A DNA stretch of 64,000 bases from Limosilactobacillus gastricus DSM 16045 (GTDB taxonomy: Bacteria; Bacillota; Bacilli; Lactobacillales; Lactobacillaceae), in assembly GCF_001434365.1 (NCBI RefSeq), contig NZ_AZFN01000008.1:1-64000 (forward strand). The letters are read 5' to 3'. Shown here one piece after another: positions 8,322-16,481 of this stretch. A program made the position numbers and the translations under genes. The notes under the pieces are model-generated. The model made no database searches. It had not been told where the DNA came from and was given only the letters and a program-made list of their open reading frames with translations. Each line of letters starts with the position of its first letter. Within the stretch, counting starts at the first letter, position 1.

Positions 8322-9167
8322 TTAATGATAATTAGCCGTTAAAAATTTTTCCATATCGATCGGCTGGCGTCCGGTTATGAACTCAAAATCATTGGTAGTT
8401 GTACTTAATAAACCCATAGCTCCGCCGGCATACATGGAAGCTAGTTCGTCGCCATCACCATCTTCAGCATAAATTTGACCAAATTCTTTCGTGGTGACTG
8501 GTTGATAGCCGATGGGTTGGCCAGTTACCTTTGACATAATTGCGGCTAATTCTGGCATGGTGTAGGCAGTCTTTTGTGAAAGAGTGTAAGTTTGTCGACT
8601 TGATCGAATGGTGGGGTTAGTCGCCGCGGCTGCAAATGCTTCAGCACAGTCGTCAATCGCGATAAAAGCCATTTTTTGATCGCCAACAGGATAGATGATT
8701 GCTTGGCGGTCAATTAATTCTGGTAGATAAGGGATCAATGGGTCAGCATAAAGCGCGTCTTTTAAAATGACATAATTTAAGCCACTTTGTGCTAATAAAT
8801 TAGGCATTTGATGATAAAAAGGCGCCATTATAAAGGGATTATTGGCTTGATCGGCAATAAAACTCATGGCCACTATTGAATCAACGTGCTGATCGCGCGC
8901 AGCAGCAATTACATTCTTAAGTTCCTGGAGACGATCAGCTGTCACGTAGGTTTTACTAGGAATATAAACGAGGACGTTGATTTCTTGAAAGGCACGCTTT
9001 AATGAGTCAAGGTCCATAAAATCAGCGGGACGATACTCGATATCGTCGGCAGGACGTGGTCGATGAACTAAGCCGAATAGGTGATCATCCTTCTGCAATT
9101 TTGGGATTAAATGTTCAACAATTTGATGACCCAGATGTCCACTGGCACCAGTAACTAGATAATTCAT
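8322..9167 (-). CDS. NmrA-like NAD(P)-dependent oxidoreductase (atypical SDR)
   Basis: This 281-residue protein has an N-terminal Rossmann motif, TGASGHLGHQIVEHL (residues 7-21), and the general layout of NmrA/QorB-type atypical short-chain dehydrogenases. It could be a quinone or flavin-linked reductase or a redox-sensing NAD(P) binder. No classical YxxxK pair is obvious. It starts one base after the stop codon of the Rrf2 regulator, with its GGAG inside the regulator's last codons, so translation is coupled. The pairing with a redox- or stress-type regulator suggests a role in electrophile or redox response, which is inference. Confidence 0.8.
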   Translation of the reverse strand: MNYLVTGASGHLGHQIVEHLIPKLQKDDHLFGLVHRPRPADDIEYRPADFMDLDSLKRAFQEINVLVYIPSKTYVTADRLQELKNVIAAARDQHVDSIVAMSFIADQANNPFIMAPFYHQMPNLLAQSGLNYVILKDALYADPLIPYLPELIDRQAIIYPVGDQKMAFIAIDDCAEAFAAAATNPTIRSSRQTYTLSQKTAYTMPELAAIMSKVTGQPIGYQPVTTKEFGQIYAEDGDGDELASMYAGGAMGLLSTTTNDFEFITGRQPIDMEKFLTANYH

Positions 9168-9168
9168 T

Positions 9169-9630
9169 TTATAACTCCTGTCGTTGTTTTAGTTCTTTCT
9201 TACTCTGCGAAATTTTGATTTGATTAACAACGTCGGCAATTGTTCGTTGTTGTAACTTAGCCATTGCCGCTTGCTTGGCATCTTCATAAAAATTTTCGAG
9301 AACGCCTTGAATGTTACCACCGACAATACAATTAGGATTGGTGTCGTAGTCAATTTCAAAAAGTGGGTGTGGGCCGGATGCTTCTTCAATTGCTAGATAA
9401 ACGTCATAAAGACTAATTTCATCTAAAGGCCGAGTAATTTGAGGATTGGCAGTGCCTTTAGTGGTTTTTAACAATCCGGCTTTTCGGAGTTGGATCATGA
9501 TTTGCCGAACCATGACTGGCGAGGTCTGAATACTAGAAGCAATAAAATCACTTGTTAGTTTTTGATTCTGATAGATATCAAGAAAACAGATTAGATGAAT
9601 GGCATCACTAAAACGGGTTGATATACGCAT
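9169..9630 (-). CDS. Rrf2-family transcriptional regulator
   Basis: This 153-residue Rrf2-type regulator carries the winged helix-turn-helix FIASSIQTSPVMVRQIMIQLRKAGLL at about residues 28-53. It has one cysteine (NPNCIVGG) and lacks the three-cysteine cluster of iron-sulfur members such as NsrR and IscR. It therefore resembles the YwnA/CymR-like branch. The ATG at 9630 is eight bases after AGGAG; a GTG one codon earlier is less well placed. It is divergent from the quaternary-amine ABC operon and cotranscribed with the NmrA-like gene. An inverted repeat in the divergent region is a likely operator. Confidence 0.85.
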   Translation of the reverse strand: MRISTRFSDAIHLICFLDIYQNQKLTSDFIASSIQTSPVMVRQIMIQLRKAGLLKTTKGTANPQITRPLDEISLYDVYLAIEEASGPHPLFEIDYDTNPNCIVGGNIQGVLENFYEDAKQAAMAKLQQRTIADVVNQIKISQSKKELKQRQEL

Positions 9631-9647
9631 CACAATTTCTCCTTTCG

Positions 9648-9666
9648 TGTAATTTGATACATTACA
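9648..9666. promoter_or_regulatory. Candidate Rrf2 operator
   Basis: TGTAAT and ATTACA form a perfect inverted repeat with a 7-base centre, 18 bases upstream of the Rrf2 start and 33 bases before the divergent ABC operon's -35 box. The symmetry is seen; binding is inferred. Confidence 0.5.
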
Positions 9667-9698
9667 ATTATAGACGATAAATGCAATAAGTCAAACAT

Positions 9699-9726
9699 TT
9701 GACAAATAATATGAATGTGTTATTGT
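9699..9726 (+). promoter_or_regulatory. Promoter of the quaternary-amine ABC operon
   Basis: A consensus TTGACA (9699-9704) is followed after 16 bases by TATTGT (9721-9726), about 30 bases ahead of the first gene. Confidence 0.65.
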
Positions 9727-9757
9727 GACCATATAAATTACATGAAAGGCGACTAAC

Positions 9758-10666
9758 ATGAAAAAATCAACCTGGTTTAAATGGGGATATTTGCTGATTG
9801 CGACGATGATAGTCGTTGGCATCTTAAGTCTATTTCGTAATCGTGCTCACCAGTCGATTGTGATTGGATCAAAGAATTTTACAGAAAGCCAAGTGGTTAG
9901 TGAAATCTATGCCATTGCGTTAGAAAAGCATGGTTACCAAGTGACCAGGAAGCAAAACATTTCGAATTCAGTGGTTTACAATGCATTAAAGACAGGACAA
10001 ATCGATTTATATCCTGAATACACTGGAACAATTGTGCAAGCCTATTTAAAAAAATCAACCACTGGTAAATCAGCTAAACAAATTGCTCAATTGGCTAAAA
10101 ATGGGGTTGTTAAAGATGGCTTAACTACGTTGAAATATGCGCCTGGAAATGATAGTCAGGGAATGGCTATTCGAACGAGTGTCGCTAAAAAATATCATAT
10201 TTATACTTTAAGTGAACTGCAAAAGCAAGCTAGCAAAGTCCGTCTAGTTTCCCAAGGAGAATTTGATCAACGTTCTGATGCTTTACCGGGAATGAATAAA
10301 TTATATGGTAAATATAATTTTAAATCGGTCAAAGATTATGATGATAGTCTCAAATACCAGGTCGTTGATGCAGGTCAAGGCGATGCCTTCCCAGTCTCAA
10401 CGACCGAAGGACAACTAACCGAAACAAATAAATATACGGTGCTAAAAGATGATAAGGGCTTATGGCCAGCCTATAATTTAGTGCCCTTAATTAGAGAACA
10501 AACTTTAAGTCAAAATCCAAAGATTGCGACTATTTTGAATCAAGTTGATGCTAAACTAACGACTAAAACTTTGATGCAATTGAATAGACAAGTTGATGTG
10601 GATGGGCAAAATTATCGCACCGTTGCTAAGCATTGGTATCAAGAAAACTTCAAGGAGGGCGATTAA
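9758..10666 (+). CDS. Osmoprotectant/quaternary-amine ABC transporter, substrate-binding protein (OpuCC-like)
   Basis: This 302-residue protein has the glycine betaine/carnitine/choline-binding fold. The mature part opens with IVIGSKNFTESQVVSEIYA and contains IDLYPEYTGTIVQAYL, both typical of the OpuBC/OpuCC family. A hydrophobic stretch at residues 10-26 has no lipobox cysteine, so membrane attachment is probably by an uncleaved helix. It is the first gene of a four-gene importer. The ligand could be glycine betaine, carnitine, choline or a related compound; the cage residues were not assigned. Transcription starts from a good TATTGT/TTGACA promoter that faces the Rrf2 regulator. Confidence 0.87.
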   Translation: MKKSTWFKWGYLLIATMIVVGILSLFRNRAHQSIVIGSKNFTESQVVSEIYAIALEKHGYQVTRKQNISNSVVYNALKTGQIDLYPEYTGTIVQAYLKKSTTGKSAKQIAQLAKNGVVKDGLTTLKYAPGNDSQGMAIRTSVAKKYHIYTLSELQKQASKVRLVSQGEFDQRSDALPGMNKLYGKYNFKSVKDYDDSLKYQVVDAGQGDAFPVSTTEGQLTETNKYTVLKDDKGLWPAYNLVPLIREQTLSQNPKIATILNQVDAKLTTKTLMQLNRQVDVDGQNYRTVAKHWYQENFKEGD

Positions 10667-11299
10667 ATGTTGCAAGAAATTATCCAATATTTCCAAAAAG
10701 ATCAGGGTCAATATTGGCAACTGATTGGTCAACATCTCGCTCTTTGTTTGATTACTTTACTGATAGCGATGGTAATTGCTTTTCCGGTTGGCTATTGGGC
10801 TTCGAAAAGTCGACGAGTGGCAACTATTTGTACTTTATTTGCGCAAACTTTGCGAATCATTCCTAGCTTAGGACTCCTATTTATTTTGATTCCAATTATT
10901 GGAACGGGTGAATTACCAGCAATTATTGCACTAGTGATCTTAGCCATTCCACCCATTTTGATTAATACCATTATTGGGTTAACAACAGTTGAGCCGATCT
11001 ATCTAGAGGTTAGTCGGGCGATGGGGATGAAAAATCGGCAAATTTTATGGCAAGTGCAATTCCCGCTTGCTTTACCGATCATCTTAAATGGCATCAAATT
11101 ATCTTTAATTGAGGTCATCGCGAGCGCAACTTTAGCCACTTATATTGGAGCTGGTGGCTTAGGAACCTTAGTCTTTACAGGGTTGGGCTTGTATGAGATG
11201 AGCTATGTTGTGATCGGCGGGCTTAGTGTTGCCCTGATCGCTTTATTGACCATGCTGTTATTTGATTTTTGGATAAAAAAGGTGACGATTCATGACTAA
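10667..11299 (+). CDS. Osmoprotectant ABC transporter permease (OpuCB-like)
   Basis: This 210-residue inner-membrane permease has about five to six hydrophobic helices and the EAA-type loop LEVSRAMGMKNRQILWQVQFPLALPIILNG. It is the ABC coupling element that contacts the ATPase. Its ATG begins directly after the stop codon of the binding-protein gene, with AAGGAGGG in that gene's last codons. It overlaps the downstream ATPase gene by eight bases. Together with the second permease it forms a heterodimeric channel for quaternary amines. Confidence 0.9.
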   Translation: MLQEIIQYFQKDQGQYWQLIGQHLALCLITLLIAMVIAFPVGYWASKSRRVATICTLFAQTLRIIPSLGLLFILIPIIGTGELPAIIALVILAIPPILINTIIGLTTVEPIYLEVSRAMGMKNRQILWQVQFPLALPIILNGIKLSLIEVIASATLATYIGAGGLGTLVFTGLGLYEMSYVVIGGLSVALIALLTMLLFDFWIKKVTIHD

Positions 11300-12062
11300 A
11301 GAAGTAATTAAATTCGATCACGTTTCTAAAAGTTTTGGTGATCATCAGGTCATTAAGGATCTAAGTTTTACAATTAATGCGGGTGAATTTATCACGATTT
11401 TAGGAACCTCCGGATGTGGGAAAACGACTACCTTGAAGATGATTAATGGCCTTTTGACCGCTAGCTCCGGTCAGGTGTTGGTAAATGGCTTAGATCCTCA
11501 AACCACTGATCTAGTGGCTTTACGGCGTCAAATCGGTTATGTGGTTCAACAGGTTGGGTTGTTCCCCCATATGACGATTGCTGACAATTTATCGATTACC
11601 CCTAAATTAATGGGCTGGAATCAAGAGCAAATCAAGCAACGTAATCTTGAACTACTCAAGTTAGTTGATATGGATAATGGTGACTATTTAAATCGTTATC
11701 CACGTGAATTGTCTGGTGGTCAACAACAACGAATTGGGGTGGCCCGTGCTTTAGCAGCCAACCCGCCCATTGTCTTATTTGATGAGCCACTGGGAGCTTT
11801 AGACGCCTTGACTCGGTTAAACTTACAAGAGGATTTGAAGAAGCTGCATCAGCAATTAAATGATCATACCTTCGTCTTAGTCACTCATGATATTAACGAG
11901 GCTTTCTTCCTTGGTCAACGGGTTATGATTATGGATCAAGGACATATTGAACAGTTTGCAGATCCGCAAACCATTATTGATCAACCAGCCACCCCCTTCG
12001 TAAAGGCCCTCTTACAAACAGAGATCGATCATCAACGAATCTGGAGGGAGCGACATGATTAG
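11292..12062 (+). CDS. Osmoprotectant ABC transporter ATP-binding protein (OpuCA-like)
   Basis: This 256-residue ABC ATPase powers the importer. It carries Walker A GTSGCGKTT (about residues 38-46), the signature LSGGQQQR, Walker B IVLFDEP and the switch histidine in LVTHD. It is shorter than OpuCA of Bacillus because the C-terminal CBS domains are absent. The osmotic or nucleotide-dependent gating attributed to those domains is therefore not expected in this form. The gene overlaps both neighbours by eight bases, which indicates tight translational coupling. Confidence 0.92.
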   Translation: MTKEVIKFDHVSKSFGDHQVIKDLSFTINAGEFITILGTSGCGKTTTLKMINGLLTASSGQVLVNGLDPQTTDLVALRRQIGYVVQQVGLFPHMTIADNLSITPKLMGWNQEQIKQRNLELLKLVDMDNGDYLNRYPRELSGGQQQRIGVARALAANPPIVLFDEPLGALDALTRLNLQEDLKKLHQQLNDHTFVLVTHDINEAFFLGQRVMIMDQGHIEQFADPQTIIDQPATPFVKALLQTEIDHQRIWRERHD

Positions 12063-12681
12063 TTATTGGCAAGCTAATAGTTCGATGATTCTAACCGATA
12101 CCTGGCAGCATCTGCAATTAGTGGGTGGAGCGCTAATTATTGCCTTGATCATCGCGACTGAATTAATTGTGCTTTGTTTAGGGCACGATCGTTGGTTAAC
12201 GGTATTAAATTATGTTTTTTCCTTAGCCTATTCGATTCCTAGTTTTGCATTATTTGCTCTCTTGATTCCAATCACTGGCTTGGGACGTCTAACGGCGGTG
12301 ATTGTGTTGGTAGTCTATTGTGAATATGTTTTATTACGATCCTTCGTTAGCGGCATCGAATCGGTTGATCCGATTTTGATTGAGGTCGCGAAAGGAATGG
12401 GGATGACTGATACCCAGATCCTGATCAAAATACAATTACCCTTGGCTTTGCCCAGTATCTTTGGTGGTTTGCAAATTGCTTTAGCATCCACGATGGGGAT
12501 TGCAACGATTGCCGCTACCATTAATGCGGGCGGCCTGGGCGAATTGCTATTTGCAGGTTTACAATCACAAGCAATGGCGCCGATTCTTTGGGGAATTATC
12601 GCCACCGTGCTGTTAACCTTGATCGGTGCCGGAATCTTAAAAATGATTGAACGAGTATTAGTTTCAGATAAGGTGGGATAA
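12055..12681 (+). CDS. Osmoprotectant ABC transporter permease (OpuCD-like)
   Basis: This is the second permease, 208 residues, with the EAA-type loop LIEVAKGMGMTDTQILIKIQLPLALPSIFGG. It is paralogous to the first permease, as expected for a heterodimeric membrane domain in the OpuB/OpuC family. It overlaps the ATPase gene by eight bases. It ends three bases before the start of the interrupted zinc-type oxidoreductase gene, which probably lies on the same transcript. Confidence 0.9.
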   Translation: MISYWQANSSMILTDTWQHLQLVGGALIIALIIATELIVLCLGHDRWLTVLNYVFSLAYSIPSFALFALLIPITGLGRLTAVIVLVVYCEYVLLRSFVSGIESVDPILIEVAKGMGMTDTQILIKIQLPLALPSIFGGLQIALASTMGIATIAATINAGGLGELLFAGLQSQAMAPILWGIIATVLLTLIGAGILKMIERVLVSDKVG

Positions 12682-12683
12682 AA

Positions 12684-13637
12684 ATGAAAGCAATTGTGAT
12701 TCATGAGCCAGGTGGTCCTGAGCAATTAAAATATGAAGATGTACCAAAGCCAGCAGTCAAACCAGGTTGGTCCTTGGTGAAAGTTAAAGCCTTTGGGATC
12801 AATCATTCTGAGGTTTTTACTCGTCAGGGATTATCTCCATCGGTTCATTTTCCACGTATTTTAGGCATTGAATGTGTAGGAGAAATTGTTGAATCTACCG
12901 ATCAAAAATTATCTGTAGGTCAAAAAGTAGTTTCCTTGATGGGTTAAATGGGGCGTGATTTTGATGGCTCCTATGCTGAATATGTCTTATTACCTAATCG
13001 ACAAATTTATCCTATCAATTCCCAGCTAAGCTGGACGGATTTAGCCGCTTTACCGGAGACCTACTATACTGCTTTTATTTCTCTCAAAAATTTGAAAATC
13101 GATGCTAATCACCAGGTCCTTGTACGGGGAGCCACAAGTGGGGTCGGGGTGGCTTTTGCTAATTTATTAAAGAGTCAATTTCCTGATATTAAAGTGTCTG
13201 GGACCACTCGTTCAGTTCAAAAAACTGATCAGTTAATAGCGGCCGGGTTTGACCAAGTGGTAATTGATGATCAAAATCACCTTCAAACGACTCGTAGTTT
13301 TGATCGAGTGTTAGAACTAATTGGTCCTTTAACCGTTAAAGACACCTTCCAACATGTCTATGAAGGGGGAATCGTTTGTATTACTGGTCTGTTAGGTGGT
13401 CAGTGGACGTTAAATGATTTTGATCCAATTATGGACTTAGCTCCTAATTCATATTTGACGAGTGGTTATTCTGGCAACGTTTCGGCTGAGAAGTTCAACG
13501 ACTTACTAGCATTTATTGACCAATATCAGGTTAAGGTTACGCCTGAAAAGATTTTTTCACTTCCCGAAGTACCAGATGCTCACCGGTATCTGGCTAGTCA
13601 ACAGAGTTTTGGTAAAGTAGTAGTTAAAGTTGATTAG
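12684..13637 (+). pseudogene. Zinc-type/quinone oxidoreductase-like gene interrupted by an in-frame TAA
   Basis: Two fragments in the same frame (87 and 229 residues) together make a medium-chain dehydrogenase/quinone oxidoreductase of about 317 residues, a normal family length. The first part carries the GroES-like fold (VKAFGINHSEVFTRQG, ILGIECVGEIVE). The second begins MGRDFDGSYAEYV and holds the NADPH site RGATSGVGVAF. The stop TAA at 12945-12947 separates MG from MGRDFDG, where intact relatives run on. An ATG follows the stop directly, so re-initiation is conceivable, but no ribosome-binding site is seen and neither part would be a whole enzyme. The gene follows the ABC permease by two bases. 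Confidence 0.85.
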
Positions 13638-13643
13638 GCTAAA

Positions 13644-13679
13644 AAAACATCCTCGAGTCAATTGACCCGAGGATGTTTT
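13644..13679. terminator. Bidirectional terminator
   Basis: Arms AAAACATCCTCG (13644-13655) and CGAGGATGTTTT (13668-13679) form a 12-bp stem, extended inside by the palindrome GTCAATTGAC. It lies between convergent genes. Confidence 0.88.
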
Positions 13680-13682
13680 AGG

Positions 13683-14906
13683 TTATTCATAATTTTTTAC
13701 GTGTTTGAAAGTGGCGCGAATGGCAATGGCAATAATCAATGCAATAGCATCAATTAAAATGAAAGTAATGAGGGTGACTGTATAGCTATGGAGAACTTGG
13801 TGCGTCCATGAAAGAATGACTGGACCAACCATGCCGGCTACTCCCCAGGCAGTTAAGACATAACCGTGGATGGCCCCCAGTTGTTTAGTCCCAAAGACAT
13901 CACTTAGGTATGGTGGAATAACTGAGAAACCAGCACCATAACAAGACAAGAGGAGACAAAGAGCCACTACAAAGACGAATTGAATATTGAGAAGCAACAT
14001 CGAACCTAGCATTAAGATATCAACCACAAAGATCAAGGTAAAGGTAAAAGGCCGACCTAAGTAATCTGACAAAGTAGCCCAAACCAAACGGCCAAAACCG
14101 TTGAAGAGACCAATAATCCCAACCATCAATGCGGCTGCTCCGGCAGACATTGAAGTCATTTCTTGCGCCATCGGTGAAGCGGCAGAAACTAAGCCAATAC
14201 CACAGGTAATGTTAATAAAGAACATGATCCATAAAAAGATGAAAGTAGGCGTTTTTACCGCTTGATTAGCGGTTAGTTGCGCTCCAGTTAGAGAGCGACT
14301 TTCCATTTGCGCTAATTCAGCTTCTGGAACTTCACCAGGACGCGGTTTGCGAATAAATTGGGCCGCAATAATCATAAAGATAAAATAGGCAACTCCCAAA
14401 ATATAGAAGGTATTTACTACATTGACCGAATCCATTAAAGCTTGGGCGATCGGACTTGTTAACATCGCTGCAAAGCCAAAGCCCATGATAGCCAGGCCGG
14501 CAGCGAGCCCCTTTTTATCAGGAAACCACTTAATAATTGTTGAAATCGGGGTAACATAACCCGATCCTAAGCCAATCCCCCCAATAAAACCATAGCCTAA
14601 GTAAAGCAAGGCCAAACTGTGGGAGTGAATCGCAAAACCAGTGATCAACATTCCAGAACCATAACAAAGGGCAGAAACTGATCCGGTAACGCGAGGGCCA
14701 AACTTTTCAACTGCGTGGCCCATAAAAGCGGCGGACATGCCTAAAAAGAAAATAGCAATACTAAAGGCAAAGGATACCGCTGATTCAGACCAACCGGTTT
14801 CTTTAATAATTGGTGAACTGTAAACACTCCAAGCATAAACCGAACCAATCATTAAATGGAGAACCACTCCAGCCGTAGCGACAAGATAACGAGTTGCAGA
14901 TTTCAA
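13683..14906 (-). CDS. OFA-family MFS transporter (oxalate:formate antiporter type)
   Basis: This 407-residue 12-helix transporter belongs to the oxalate/formate antiporter (OFA) family of the major facilitator superfamily. Family-typical stretches are GSVYAWSVYSSPI (helix 1), GLGSGYVTPISTIIKWFPDKKG and LTAWGVAGMVGP (helix 11). Arg273 in NGFGRLVWATLSD matches Arg272, which binds substrate in OxlT of Oxalobacter. Lysine 355 of OxlT has no counterpart here: the segment around residue 355 reads LTAWGVAG. Exchange of oxalate for formate is therefore plausible given the oxc-frc genes 10 kb away, but not assured. The start is a TTG at 14906 with AAGGAG nine bases upstream. It is a single gene. Confidence 0.85.
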   Translation of the reverse strand: MKSATRYLVATAGVVLHLMIGSVYAWSVYSSPIIKETGWSESAVSFAFSIAIFFLGMSAAFMGHAVEKFGPRVTGSVSALCYGSGMLITGFAIHSHSLALLYLGYGFIGGIGLGSGYVTPISTIIKWFPDKKGLAAGLAIMGFGFAAMLTSPIAQALMDSVNVVNTFYILGVAYFIFMIIAAQFIRKPRPGEVPEAELAQMESRSLTGAQLTANQAVKTPTFIFLWIMFFINITCGIGLVSAASPMAQEMTSMSAGAAALMVGIIGLFNGFGRLVWATLSDYLGRPFTFTLIFVVDILMLGSMLLLNIQFVFVVALCLLLSCYGAGFSVIPPYLSDVFGTKQLGAIHGYVLTAWGVAGMVGPVILSWTHQVLHSYTVTLITFILIDAIALIIAIAIRATFKHVKNYE

Positions 14907-15010
14907 ATTAAAGATCTCCTTCCAAATACATCTTTCGAACTATATAAAGACCAAAACAACATATTGTTCGTTATTTGCATAATAGCACTTAAAAAACGGA
15001 ATTACAAACT

Positions 15011-15052
15011 ACTAAAACCCGAACATGCCAAGTTTGATGTTCGGGTTTTAGT
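15011..15052. terminator. Strong 16-bp hairpin without an obvious gene
   Basis: Arms of 16 bp (15011-15026 and 15037-15052) pair perfectly around a 10-base loop. On the plus strand they are followed by GATTTTTA. No recognised plus-strand gene runs into it, so it may end an unseen small RNA, the doubtful 64-codon frame on the minus strand, or a lost gene. The rest of 14907-15207 shows no gene I can support. Confidence 0.6.
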
Positions 15053-15207
15053 GATTTTTAAGAGCTTTGATTAGCTTTGGAAAAGTTACCTAACAAATTC
15101 TCATCATTTTCCATGCAAAAAGCGTGATAATCCCGAATGTTTTCATCATCTTTTAATTCGATTTTGAGGGAATGGAACCTAATATTTTTCAAAAAATTTT
15201 TTGGAAT

Positions 15208-15239
15208 CAAAAAGTCTGCTTGAAAAAATCCCAAGCAGA
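15208..15239 (-). terminator. Terminator of the VOC-protein gene
   Basis: On the minus strand GTCTGCTTG and CAAGCAGAC form a 9-bp stem followed by TTTTTG, 33 bases past the VOC stop codon. Confidence 0.8.
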
Positions 15240-15272
15240 CCTTAATGAACACATATTTATTGGATTGGTTAA

Positions 15273-15680
15273 TTATTTAACAATTTCACAAAATTCCAAC
15301 GTTTCATCGTTGGGACCAGCGATATTAAAGAACTTGATTCCTTTATCCCAGAAGTCTAAGTGTTGAACTTCATTTTCCTTCATTTGGTAGCCGGCGGCTT
15401 TAGCTGCTTTGTAGGCTGCATCCGCATCAGAAGTATTAAAGGAAAGGTGGTTGATGGCCCCGGTTTGACGAACAGCTCCGTCACCAGTCCAGATTTCTAA
15501 GGTTAAATGACCTAACGTCATAAATACCACTTGATTACCTTGATCGTCTGTATCAAAGTTTCCGTTCATTTTGAAACCAAGACCGGCATAAAAGTCGACC
15601 GTCTTTTTCAAATCATCGGTTGGTAAACCAACGTGTTGTAGATCATCAAAATAACCAGCTAAACTCTTATTAAAAGCCAT
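15273..15680 (-). CDS. VOC-family (glyoxalase/bleomycin resistance/dioxygenase) protein
   Basis: This 135-residue protein has the paired beta-alpha-beta-beta-beta modules of the vicinal oxygen chelate superfamily. The first module begins LQHVGLPTDDLKKTVDFYAGLGF, with a candidate metal histidine. The second begins INHLSFNTSDADAAYKAAKAAG and ends with NDETLEFCEI, a typical C-terminal metal-ligand glutamate position. Members include lactoylglutathione lyase, antibiotic-binding proteins and dioxygenases, and this one cannot be placed among them. AAGGAG precedes the ATG. It follows the membrane-protein gene by 19 bases on the same strand, so the two may be cotranscribed. Confidence 0.85.
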   Translation of the reverse strand: MAFNKSLAGYFDDLQHVGLPTDDLKKTVDFYAGLGFKMNGNFDTDDQGNQVVFMTLGHLTLEIWTGDGAVRQTGAINHLSFNTSDADAAYKAAKAAGYQMKENEVQHLDFWDKGIKFFNIAGPNDETLEFCEIVK

Positions 15681-15699
15681 AATAGAACATCTCCTTAAA

Positions 15700-16443
15700 T
15701 TAAAATCCTAAGTCAAGGGCTTGGTGCTTTAAACTAGGGAAGATATGGCGGTCTCCCCAGCCAGTAATCCATCCTTGAAAGGCGAAGGCGAATAAGGTTC
15801 CAAGTCCAAAATTATCAATTTGATGGGTCATAATAATCGCAATAATCGCCATAATGGTAGGCGGTAAGTATGAAACCCACATGGAAATCGTAGAATTACC
15901 TTTGAAAAATTTAAAGCGTAAAATTTGAAATAAATCATCAGCCGGGTGAAGCACCAGATTAGCTCGTTGGTATATCGAAATCGCAATGGCAATCAGGGCA
16001 ACCCCGAAGAAGTTAACTAACGTATACACGATTGTCATCACAATTCCATGAGCATCCGGCATAATGGCGTTAAATAGGTTTGAAAACCATTGAATGAAAA
16101 GGGAGAAAGGTACCAAAAAGGCGATATTACCACCAATTCGTTTCCAATCCAGTTTTCTTAACAAAATGGCGTTTAGAAAGGAAATACATAAACCTAGTAA
16201 CATGAAGGCCCAAAAGAGCGTCCATTTCTCATTCCCTAAAACGGCAATCCCCAAGTTATTTTCGGCCGCGGTCCAGTAAGCAGATCCTAAAAATTGTGGA
16301 TGAATATGCGAACTGGTAACTAAAGTCAAAACATTTCCCAACGAATTAATAACAATTGATAGTGCAAAATAAGCAATTGATTTTGACATTGAGATCGTCC
16401 GCTCTGTTTTCAAGGGCGTAGGATCGACTGATTTATTTTCCAT
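15700..16443 (-). CDS. Multi-pass membrane protein, YczE/YitT-like
   Basis: This 247-residue protein has about five to six hydrophobic segments, beginning with KSIAYFALSIVINSLGNVLTLV at residues 21-42. The general plan resembles the YczE/DUF6198-type membrane proteins of Firmicutes, but I do not recognise it with certainty and no function is claimed. Candidate features include GSAYWTAAENNLGI in an early loop and FQGWITGWGDRHIFP near the C terminus. The ribosome-binding site is weak (GAGAGAAG). It lies 38 bases downstream of the zinc dehydrogenase and upstream of the VOC gene, all on the minus strand. Confidence 0.6.
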   Translation of the reverse strand: MENKSVDPTPLKTERTISMSKSIAYFALSIVINSLGNVLTLVTSSHIHPQFLGSAYWTAAENNLGIAVLGNEKWTLFWAFMLLGLCISFLNAILLRKLDWKRIGGNIAFLVPFSLFIQWFSNLFNAIMPDAHGIVMTIVYTLVNFFGVALIAIAISIYQRANLVLHPADDLFQILRFKFFKGNSTISMWVSYLPPTIMAIIAIIMTHQIDNFGLGTLFAFAFQGWITGWGDRHIFPSLKHQALDLGF

Positions 16444-16481
16444 GATTCAATTTTCTTCTCTCTTATGAATCGGTAATCAAG

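Noticed and set aside
14856-15074. 72-codon plus-strand frame starting inside the MFS gene
   Set aside because: It overlaps the start and promoter region of the transporter on the other strand, runs through the hairpin and lacks a ribosome-binding site.
15058-15252. 64-codon minus-strand frame as a gene
   Set aside because: It overlaps the VOC terminator, has no ribosome-binding site and no family I recognise. It is kept only as a low-interest finding.
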